Shown piece by piece: positions 25,001 to 37,000 of a DNA stretch of 64,000 nt. Source of the stretch: Cyrtodaria siliqua (taxonomy: Eukaryota > Mollusca > Bivalvia > Adapedonta > Hiatellidae); the NCBI GenBank assembly GCA_037043455.1, contig JAWPHD010001433.1, positions 1-64,000 on the forward strand, in the 5' to 3' direction. The notes beneath the pieces were generated by a model. The model had not been told where the DNA came from, searched no databases, and saw nothing but the letters and a program-made list of their open reading frames with translations. Made by a program: the position numbers and the translations under genes. Each line of letters opens with the position of its first letter. The first letter of the stretch is position 1.

Positions 25001-28000
25001 CATTTTAATGCATAATTATTCAATAACTTAAGAAAAAACGACAATTTTACTTTTGTTTTGGAAAAGCGGATGTGGAAAAATTCGAATGCCCAGATTATGT
25101 ATACTGGGTCACGACAGTTATATGGCGGTTCCTATTATTGGCTTCGCGGCGAATGAACATAAAATTCAATCAGTAATTATTATACTTGAAATTATAATTA
25201 TATTTTTAAATACTCGTAATTTGTAACAAATTTTTACTATTCTCCTGTTTATTATTAATACATCGATGGGTTCTTTAGTCAGAAAAAAATTGTAAAGAAT
25301 TCCGAGTCATAAACCCGTTGTTAGTGCCACCTTGTTAAAAGGTACATACATGGCCAAGGATTATGCTTATTTATGTCGGTTGAAGAAAACAGAAACGAAC
25401 ACTCGTGATTAAATGCATTAAAAGTTTGAAATACGTATTTGTTTCGAAATTTATTCATTGTATTTATCAGTCGTGTCAACTTTGCACTGAATAGTGTCGG
25501 AAAATTCAATTTTTTTTCCCAATAATAAATTGCCACAGGCGTGCACTCATGGTTAATTGGATTTTACGCGGAGTAACTCGGAGTGTGATCACAAGAGACT
25601 CGACAATGGCATACTTTCGCCGCGTGGATTCGCCGAGTCCAAACACTGACTCGGCGTAGATTCGCGCGGCACTCGATACGACCAAACTCGGCAAATCGAG
25701 TAAAGTGTGGGTTTCGCGTGAGCTGTACTGTACTATTATACAGGGTTCGACACTAACTTTTTTAAACGGGTAGTCCGCAGGACTAGTGACTTTAAAAATC
25801 TAGTAGTCCTCCTGAGAACTAGATGGTCCTTCCAAAAAACGGTGTATTTAGCAACAAAAAAACAGGTGTATAACAGGAGACAAACTTCAATGTGAACAGT
25901 GCCAAAAACCCTTTTCGTCTTGAAGATACCAACTGAAATTGTAAAACTTATTAATTCTTTTTCGGTTTCTCCCCAGGCAGACTTTCATCAGATTTAGATG
26001 CATTTTCAACCCTAACCAACTTGACAAATGTTGATCGAATGCAATATTATTCTGGTCTTCGTTTCATTTTTATTGAAAAATACTAATTATTCGACAATTA
26101 CCCCAAACTTATTTTTCAGTCATACCCGCATTGAGTAACAAAACACAAAATCATTACCTTATACCAGGGAGTAATTATACAGGGAGGAGAAACGGGTTCA
26201 TAAACACTCTAGTTTATCGATTTATGCTGTCGCGCTTGAACGCCGCCATTTACTATTTTATCGATACAGGTAAATCGATCATAAGCGCGTTAAATCTGAA
26301 AAGTTAAAATTTCAGCCAACCTCGCAAATTAGGCAGTTTTTACAGCCTCTTTTTTACGGCTTTCTGTTATAATCAACATCACGAAATTACGTTTTTGACA
26401 AAGATAAATATGTCTACTATTCACTTTTTGTTATTATTAATGCCTAATATAACCCATACTTTGTATCTCGTTTGCAATAGCTCCATACCATTTTTAATTT
26501 TAACGGAACCATCTGGTAATGTGCTTTTATACATGCAAACAAATACACGCTCTGTATCAGAGGACACAATGTGATTAAATAATACTTATGTTTACATTTT
26601 GCACCTTTATCGAGTTTGTAAGTGTAATAATTTATAAGAATTTTTTGTTTTTCACACACGCGCGAAACAACCAGAAGTAGTCATTTTCACGCAGTAGTGA
26701 AACACGCGCGACAACATAAAACGGCAAAACGATCCGTTTCTCCTCCCTATATACTTACTCCCTGCTAATCCATAGATATAGATAAGTTATTGATGGCTAT
26801 GACTAATCGTAGGATTCAATACATTTCCGTTGATTTCTCTCGTCTATAGAGCAATCACAAACAAACTCACTTTATACCAAACACATTTCTTTATTTCCTA
26901 ATTAGCCATCGATAAAACACACAATAGAAGTTTGCGCTTTTGCTTATTGACGACCGCCGCAAAGGTTCTTTACAACTCACTGTGCCGATGTCAATCATAC
27001 AATTATAACCGCCTTTTAAATTTATTTATCGCTGGAGAAATCATTTTCAAAGTATCTCGTCTAATCATAACCCCGCCCTTGCGTAGTAGTTTGTAGTACG
27101 ATTTTTAATTATTCACCAAACGGAAAAATACGACGGCTTTGATTAGTTTACTTAAATAGAATGCGCACATGATCCCCACATGATCTAATCACGTGATCGT
27201 CTAACGAGCAAACATGTCGGTTATATTCACATCTCGCCTCAGGCACACCGATAATGATCGATAACTAGGCTATTGCCCTGATTAGATAAGAGTCGGGTTG
27301 TTATTTAATGGTAATGGGGTTAAATAAGGTACTTGTGAAACACGAGCTGATCCTGTAATTTAGAGGGTTTTGTTAATTATGAGGTTAATCACATTTGAAA
27401 TTGCCGAAAATCACCCGAAAATGACGGCGACTCAAATTTCGCCCCACATGGATAGAAGCGAAGTCAGCCAAATCATAGCGTTGTTTTAAGCGACTTCGCC
27501 TAATCGAGTGACCCCGGCCCTATATTAGGAATGTGTATTTTACGGCCGTAGTATCTATAATGGGGCTCGAAAAATTACTAGTCCGACGGACTAGCCAACT
27601 TTCACTTTAGGTAGTCCTCCTGAAAAACAGGTGGGCACAGGACTAGCGGACTAGCGTTAGTGTCGAACCTTGTTATAATAAACCTCTAGTCTTGTTAGGC
27701 CACCTGTATGACTACAAAAAGAATATTTCATTATTTTGTTACATTATTGAGATTATTGTACTTCAGGGGTGGTACTATGCATCACTTTGATGAAGGAAGT
27801 GGAGGTGTGACTGATAGCAGGGGTACAATATTTACAGCTGACATCACCCTTGTCATCCCTAATGTGGTCAGTAAAAGTAGTGTTAACAACTTTCCTAAAT
27901 AAATTAAAATAAAATGTCTGCATGAAACAACCAACATTTAATATATAAAAAATGCCAAAAGAATCCCAGGAAATTGTGAAAAAGAAAAACTTCAAAGTTG

Positions 28001-31000
28001 TTTTTATTAGCATGGGACAGACAGCAATCTTGATTTCTTTTTGCTCATTCAGTGGCAGAAAAACTATAACTTGGCTCCAGCGTAAATGGAGTTTCTACGA
28101 TAGAATTTGCAGCAACTCTGCAGTTCAGGGTGAGAAGGTTCTAGGCCCATTTTCCATATTTTATCTCGATGTACATGGAAGATGAGCCTGGCATGTTCAT
28201 GGCTGTTAGGCGCCATATAACCTTTTCATGTGTTGGTGCGCCTTAAAACCCCAATTCAATTCATTATATTTTCCCTATATTTCCAAATCAATTATTTGTT
28301 TTTTCATGTACCAAGTTTCTTAAATGCAATTTCACATACAATTAAATTGTACATTGAAAAAAGCAGTTGAATTTGACATAAAAAATATCTATTTAAAAAG
28401 CCTACACATTGATTAATAATATTAAATTAATTAAACTGCATTTTGTTGAGGTCCCTCATCACCATCTCACAGTACTAAAAAAGCATCCCCTGTATCCACC
28501 CCTGGACTGTATGACAGTTAATGCAGCCATTTATAAAGCCTACAAATTCGCTGATGCTAATACATTGAATTCACTGTATGACAGGTAATGCAGCCGAGTT
28601 TGGAGGATATACAACATGCCTTGAACAAGGCGTGTCAGCTAGTGTTGGAAATATTCAAGGGAGTGCATCAGTGGGGACAGGAAAGGGACAGGGATAAAGT
28701 GGATGCAGACCAGAACAGTCCGATGATGAGCCAAAAACGAGGTATCTATAACGGCCAATAACATTAGTTTTTAGCTCTACTGGCCAAGGGCCAGCAGAGC
28801 TTATGGGATGGTGTGTTGTCCGTCTTCCGTCGTCCGTCCGTCCGTCCGTCGTCCGTTAACTTTTGCTTGTGTTCACTCTAGAGGCCACATTTCTGATGCA
28901 ATCATCATGAAACTTTGTCAGAATGTTTGTCTCAATGAAATCTCGGTCAAGTTCGAAAATGGGTCATGTGGGGTCAAAAACTAGGTCACTAGGTCAAATA
29001 TTGGAAAAACCTTGTGTACACTCTAAAGGCCATATTTTTGACCCGAGCTTGATGCAACTTTGTCAGAATGTTTGTCTTAATTATATCTTGGTCAAGTTTG
29101 AAAATGGGTCACATGGGGTTAAAAACTAGGTCACTAGGTCAATACTTGAAAAACCTTGTGTACACTCTAGAAGCCGTATTTCTGATCCAATCTTGATGAA
29201 ACTTTATCAAAATGTTTGTCTTAATTATATCTTGGTCAAGTTCAAAAATGGGTCACATGGTTTTAAAAACTAGGTCACTAGGTCAAACTTTGGAAAAACC
29301 GTGTGTACACTCTAGAGGCCATATTTTTGACCTGATCTTGATGAAACTTTGTCAGAATGTTTGTCTTAATGAAATCTCGGTCAAGTTCAAAAATGGGTCA
29401 TGTGGGGTCAAAAACTAGGTCACTAGGTCAAATACTTGAAAAAACTTGCGTACACTCTAGAGGTCATATTTGTTACCCAATCTTGATGAAACTTTGTCAA
29501 ATTGTTTATCTTAATTATATCTTGATCAAGTTCGAAAATGGGTCACATGAAGTTAAAAACTAGGTCACTAGGTCAAATATTGGAAAAACCTTGTGTAGAC
29601 TCTAGAGGCCATATTTTTGACCCGAGCTTGATGCAACTTTGTCAGAATGTTTATCTTAATTGTTTGTCTCAATGAAATCTCGGTCAAGTTCGAAAATGGG
29701 TCATGTGGGGTCAAAAACTAGGTCACTAGGTCAGATATTGGAAAAACCTTGTGTACACTCTAAGAGGCCATATTTTTGACCCGAGCTTGATGCAACTTTG
29801 TCAGAATGTTTGTCTTAATTATATCTTGGTCAGGTTTGAAAATGGGTCACATGGGGTTAAAAACTAGGTCACTAGGTCAAATACTTGAAAAACCTTGTGT
29901 ACACTCTAGAAGCCGTATTTCTGACCCAATCTTGATGAAACTTTGTCAAAATGTTTGTCTTAATTATATCTTGGTCAAGTTCAAAAATGGGTCACATGGT
30001 GTTAAAAACTAGGTCACTAGGTCAAATATTGGAAAAACCGTGTGTACACTCTTTGTCAAAATGTTTGTCTTAATTATATCTTGGTCAAGTTCAAAAATGG
30101 GTCACATGGTGTTAAAAACTAGGTCACTAGGTCAAACTTTGGAAAAACCGTGTGTACACTCTAGAGGCCATATTTTTGACCCGATCTTGATGCAACTTTG
30201 TCAGAATGTTTGTCTTAATTATATCTTGGTCAAGTTTGAAAATGGGTCACATGGGGTTAAAAACTAGGTCACTAGGTCAAATACTTGAAAAACCTTGTGT
30301 ACACTCTAGAAGCCGTATTTCTGACCCAATCTTGATGAAACTTTGTCAAAATGTTTCTCTTAATTATATGTTGGTCAAGTTCAAAAATGGGTCACATGGT
30401 GTTAAAAACTAGGTCACTAGGTCAAACTTTGGAAAAACCGTGTGTACACTCTAGAGGCCATATTTTTGACCCGATCTTGATGAAACTTTGTCAGAATGTT
30501 TGTCTCAATGAAATCTCAGTCAAGTTCAAATATGGGTCATGTGGGGTCAAAAACTAGGTCACTAGGTCAAATACTTGAAAAAACTTGTGTACACTCTAGA
30601 GGTCATATTTGTTACCCAATCTTGATGAAATTTTGTCAAATTGTTTATCTTAATTATATCTTGATCAAGTTCGGAAATGGGTCACATGAAGTTAAAAACT
30701 AGGTCACCAGGTCAAATATTGGAAAAACCTTGTGTACACTCTAGAGGCCATATTTTTGACCCGAGCTTGATGCAACTTTGTCAGAATGTTTGTCTTAATT
30801 ATATCTTGGTCAAGTTTGAAAATGGGTCACATGGGGTTAAAAACTAGGTCACTAGGTCAAATATTGGAAAAACCTTGTGTACACCCTTTGTCAAAATGTT
30901 TGTCTTAATTATATCTTGGTCAAGTTCAAAAATGGGTCACATGGTGTTAAAAACTAGGTCACTAGGTCAAACTTTGGAAAAACCGTGTGTACACTCTAGA

Positions 31001-34000
31001 GGCCATATTTTTGACCCGATCTTGATGCAATTTTGTCAGAATATTTGTCTCAAGTATAGCTTGCTAAAGTTCGAAAATGGGTCACACAGGGTAAAAAACT
31101 AGGTCACTAGTACACTTCTAGAGGCCATATTTCTGACCTGATCTTGATGAAACTTTGTAGAATTGTTGTCTTAATTATATTTTGGTCAAGTTCGAAAATG
31201 GGTCCCATGGGGTCAAAAACTAGGTCACTAGGTCAAATACTTGAAAAACCTTGTGTACACTCTAGACACCATGTAGTACGACTCGATTCATCAATAGTAT
31301 AACAGCCAGTAGAGCGTTCACAGGCCCTCTTGGGCCTCTTGTTTAAGTTTTTACCTTAGGTCAATCAACAGGAAATGTCAGTCAACTTGTTGGATTGTTT
31401 TAACCATTTCATTTCTTATGCTTGTAACAACATGCTATTTGTACACACTAACAGAAAAAAGAATTGGAACAAAAGTTTAATATTTGTTTACTTATGATTT
31501 TCTTTAATAGTGACCACTTTAAAGGATAGGCTAAACAACTGATCTAATAAACTGTACATCCTTTATTGTCTCGTCCACGAGAGTGGGTAGACTGAGACAT
31601 AGCAGTCATTTTTCCGGCAGCCACACTTTAAAACAACTCTTAACTCAACAACCGCTGCATGAATTTTTCTGAAACTTTGTCAGATGCTTTGTTGGGTCAA
31701 GGGACATCACCTAATTATCAAGGTCAAGGTCATATTTTGCATTATTTTCCCAAAACTTAACCTTGGTTAGCTAACTTAACCTCGGTTTGGTAACTTAACC
31801 TCAGTTAACTGTATGTGATTGCCTCATTTTCTTTGATACTTGGTCATATGTATTGTTGGCATTGGTGGTCATTGTTGGACGACAAAAATTACCAAGGTCA
31901 AGGTCATATTTTGCTTATTTTCCCCAAACTTAACCTTGGTTAGGTAACTTAACCTCAATTAAATGTTTGTCATTGATACTTGGTCATATGTATTGTTGGC
32001 ATTGGTGGACATCGATGAACCACAAAAAACACCAAGGTCAAGGTCATATTTTGCGTTATTTTCCCCAAACGTAACATTGGTTAGGTAACTTAACCTCAGT
32101 TAACTTTATGTGATTGCCTCACTTTATGTCTGATACTTGGTCATATGTATTGTTGGCATTGGTGGACATCGCTGAACGACAAAAAATACCAAGGTCAAGG
32201 TCACGTATTGCGTTATTTACCCTAAACATCAGTTTGGTTAGGTAAGTTAAGCTCAGTTAACTTTTTCTGATAACTTTAATTTCTTTGTTTGATACTTGGT
32301 CATATGTATTGTTGGCATTGGTGGACATCACTGAACGACAAAAATTACCAAAGTCAAGGTCATATTTTGCCTTATTTTCCCAAAACTTAACCTGGGTTAG
32401 GTAACTTAACTTCAGTTAACTTTATGTGATTTTCTCACTTTATGTCTTTGATACTTGGTCATATGTATTATTGGCATTGGTGGACATTGCTGGACGACAA
32501 AAAATACCAAGGTCAAGGTAATATTTTGCGTTATTTTCCCCAAACTTAACCTTAGTTAGGTAACTTAACCTTGGTTAGGTGACAACCTCAGTTAACTTTA
32601 TGTGATTGCCTCACTTCATGTCTTTGATACTTGGTCATATATATTGTTGGCATTGGTGAACATTGCTGAATGACATAAAAATACCAAGGTCAAGGTCATA
32701 TTTTGCATTATTTTCCCAAAACTACACCCTGGTTTAACCACTTAACCTCAGTAACTTAAATTCTTATGATTACCTCGCTTCTATTTGTTTGATACTTGGT
32801 TATATGAAGTGTTGTCTTTGATGGACATCATTTAAACACAAATTTAATAAAATATTTCATATAATGTTTGCCGCGGTGGGCATCTTTCTTAATTTAACAT
32901 ACTAAAAGCTTACATGTTTAACAGCCAAACAATAAAACCTTACTATACATCTTACAGACAGCATCTACATGAAGATGTCCCTGGATGTACCCGAGCCTAT
33001 CAAGAACTACTACAAGAGTGTGGCTGAGAACAAAGATGTGTCCAAGAATGTGATGATGATGTCATCGCCTGTGTCTATGCTGAAGGCAGAGGTGCATGAA
33101 GCACTGCAGCAATACTCAGAATATGCCTTCCTCTGGGAGCAAGACAGGCAGGAGGCAGTCAGAGTAAGTATTATGTCTATGCTGAAGGCAGAGGTGCATG
33201 ATGCACTGCAGCAATACTCAGAATATGCCTTCCTCTGGGAGCAAGACAGGCAGGAGGCAGTCAGAGTAAGTATTATGTCTATGCTGAAGGCAGAGGTGCA
33301 TGATGCACTGCAGCAATACTCGACTACGCCTTCCTCTGGGAGCAAGACAGACAGGAGGCAGTCAGAGTAAGTATTATGTCTATGCTGAAGGCAGAGGTGC
33401 ATGATGCACTGCAGCAATACTCGGCCTACGCCTTCCTCTGGGAGCAAGACAGACAGGAGGCAGTCAGAGTAAGTATTATGTCTATGCTGAAGGCAGAGGT
33501 GCATGATGCACTGCAGCAATACTCGACCTACGCCTTCCTCTGGGAGCAAGACAGACAGGAGGCAGTCAGAGTAAGTATTATGTCTATGCTGAAGGCAGAG
33601 GTGCATAATGCACTGCAGCAATACTCGGCCTACGCCTTCCTCAGGGAGCAAGACAAACAGGAGGCAGTCAGAGTAAGTATTATGTCTATGCTGAAGGCAG
33701 AGGTGCATGATGCACTGCAGCAATACTCGGCCTACGCCTTCCTCTGGGAGCAAGACAGACAGGAGGCAGTCAGAGTAAGTATTATGTCTATGCTGAAGGC
33801 AGAGGTGCATGATGCACTGCAGCAATACTCGGCCTACGCCTTCCTCTGGGAGCAAGACAGGCAGGAGGCAGTCAGAGTGAGTATTATGTCTATGCTGAAG
33901 GCAGAGGTGCATGATGCACTGCAGCAATACTCGGCCTACGCCTTCCTCTGGGAGTAAGACAGACTGGAGGCAGTCAGAGTAAGTATTATGTCTATGCTGA

Positions 34001-37000
34001 AGGCAGAGGTGCATGATGCACTGCAGCAATACTCGGCCTACGCCTTCCTGTGGGAGCAAGACAGACAGGAGGCAGTCAGAGTAAGTATTATGTCTATGCT
34101 GAAGGCAGAGGTGCATGATGCACTGCAGCAATACTCGGCCTATGCCTTCCTGTGGGAGCAAGACAGACAGGAGGCAGTCAGAGTAAGTATTATGTCTATG
34201 CTGAAGGCAGAGGTGCATGATGCACTGCAGCAATACTCGGCCTACGCCTTCCTGTGGGAGCAAGACAGGCAGGAGGCAGTCAGAGTAAGTATTATGTCTA
34301 TGCTGAAGGCAGAGGTGCATGACTTATATGGAAAGAACGCTGAGGTCTAAGTCAGGTTATTAAAAATAGAAAAACGTTTTTTCCCCAATAACTTTAGCTA
34401 GGAATAAGATATTGTAACAAAACTTGCTGTGTAGGTAGCTTGTATGTAAAGGAAGCTTGGGAATGCATTTGAGGTCACTGGTGGGGTCAACTGTTTTAAA
34501 AAATAATTTCGGGGTGTCAAGACTCATGGTTTCTGTGCAATAACTTTCATTTGAACTGGAATAGCATTTCAAATGGAAAACATGGTTTTGATATATATTT
34601 TTTTCCAGATTTCTTGTTTTTAAAATGATTTTATATCTCTTTCATTTGATTTTAAGAAATTCTTGTTGTCCAAAATAATGCAATACAATTTTGAGACCTG
34701 TATTTGTGCTTGGTATTGATAGCTTACCTTTACAAATCATAATTATTGTAGGAGTTCCTTAAAGGTGATCCAATACTGTCGGAGTATAAAGCTAAACTGA
34801 CAGTGTTCATAATGCTGGAGACAAGCATTGATGACATTCAGACGTCTGAAATTGTCGGACCTATAGAGCTGTTCTCAGGTTGGTTCTCATTTTTAACAGC
34901 TAGCTAACACACTGATAAGTAGTTATATACAGGTGAAATTTCACTATATAAATGAATTCTAGTGTGAAATGAAAAATACCGTATTCGCCCGAATATAATT
35001 CGCCCTAAAGTATAATCTGCACCCACTACTTTTTTACAAATTTTTTTTTATCCGTTTATAATCCGCATTTCTTTTTGTAGTAGATGATAAAAATTGTTAT
35101 GAAGATCGAAAAAAATTATATGAACAATGAAAAAAATAATATAAAAATGGTTCAAGAAGTTAACTTCTTTCAAAATAGTGTTTAAAGTTTTCGTAGTTTA
35201 TTTTGGTAAGCGAAGTAACTCTAAGAGAATGACAACTAAAAGGCGGGATATTTTTTTACTACCTAAACAAATAACTCAATCATGTCAGGTACTTCTCAAA
35301 TTGCTCAAACTTCTAAAATTGCTCAGCTCAGCACGTTATCACAGTCTCATGCCAATTAAGTATGCAACATAATTAACCAATTAACAACAAACACAGGATG
35401 TAACCTGTGATTTAGTGTCATCCTGTCAAAACACCGGTTCAGCCAGTCCAACCTACACTTTTGTTTTAAATATGCAGTTTACCATCAGTTAATCTATAGC
35501 GGTCTATAGCAATCACCACAGAACCCGTCTATGTTGATAGATTTACTGTTCCTGTCGATAATTTATCACAAACAAGCGGATTAAAATAAAAAAATACCAC
35601 AAGCTAATGATGTATTTTATTCCCAAACAAAAATGAATATTAAATGCATTTTTTGTTGTTGTCATATTTATACCGGTACATGTTTATAAGGAAAACGTTC
35701 AGCGGTAACCAAATTTATACTGCACTTCTATGGCCGACTGCCTTCATCTTGCTTTCCCAAAACTTCGGCAAAACATCGTTAATCTTGACCGAAACATTCT
35801 GAAAAAAGATATGAAATTAAATTCCTGTATATGATCCGCACCCCATGATTTTCATGATTTTTGGGAGTAAAAAAAGTGCAGATTATATTTAGGCGAATAC
35901 GATAGTCTAAAACAAGTGAAGCACCAACAGTGGTGCGAAAGCTGGATTAGGAATTGAATATTTTAACTGAAAAACCTAAGTATAAAGGGGGATAATTCAA
36001 GTAAAATATGGGTCTTGCTATATAACATAGTGTAATGGTAATGAACGTGTGCTAAATTTTAAAGCCCTCCGACAATTTGTTTTTGAGAATTTTTAATCAA
36101 AACATCTAAATGCCTAGATGGACAGATGGGCGGACAGACAGAAATGACCAAACTATAAGCCTGGATTTTCTAGTCATATTTTGATAAACAATTGTCAGAA
36201 AGTTTTGAAACTTGGCACACATATTCATCCCCATTACACAATCATGTTTCAAGAACCTTAACTTTGTCATGCACTTTACCAGAATTATCCGACTCTTCAA
36301 ATTAGATGTTTGGTATAAATAAGGGAATGTAGTCGTATTCCAAAAACAAATTGACAGAAAACTTTGAAACTTCGCATCCGTGTTATCTGTGTTACAAGCA
36401 CCATAACTCGGTAATGCCTTTTGCCAAAATTATCCCCATGGCTTTTCATGGTAGATTTGTGCGGGTAAAGTGAGCAGTCCAGTGTTCGCACCAGTTGTTG
36501 CTTCTTGTTTCCTGTTTGCAAAGATCTTCAGGTGAGCGATTCAGGGCCGTAATCTCTTTTTTATTAATATCATTTTTGTTTTGTTTTCTTATAAGAAACC
36601 ATGTTGCATAGGTTCAAATCACAGTGGGGCAGATTTTTTTTTTTTAACTTGTTTTATTGGACCAGATTCTGTTTATCATTAATTATTTTACTTATGTATT
36701 TTCCTCAAACTGTCACAACTATTTATCCAGTATACAGGCCGTCATACACCTCTTGTTTCTAAATTTCTGTTGTTTCTAAATTTCTTGTTTCTAAAATCCA
36801 ACTGTATTGTGTGTTCATAGAACCTCTGAAGCTTGCTCTGAGAGTAGAAATCCAGGCTTGGAAACTTCTGTTTGGTCGAGAGCTGAACACAACATTTAAA
36901 CAGAAGATGGAAGATATTCTCGTTTTCATTGATGACTACAGTAAACGTCTCAGTCGACCATTACGAGACCTTGAGGATGTGAGGGAGGCCATGGCTGCTC

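Noticed and set aside
28923..31102. Nine similar 68-75-codon ORFs ([16 protein letters not shown] type)
   Set aside because: They come from a 145-bp tandem unit. 145 is not a multiple of 3, each ORF ends at the unit boundary, and there is no splice or initiation context.
33010..34320. 436-codon minus-strand ORF ([17 protein letters not shown] repeats)
   Set aside because: It is the antisense of the 102-bp exon 13 array. A 34-codon period makes an open frame by repetition, there is no start or stop context, and the sense strand is a well-supported dynein exon.
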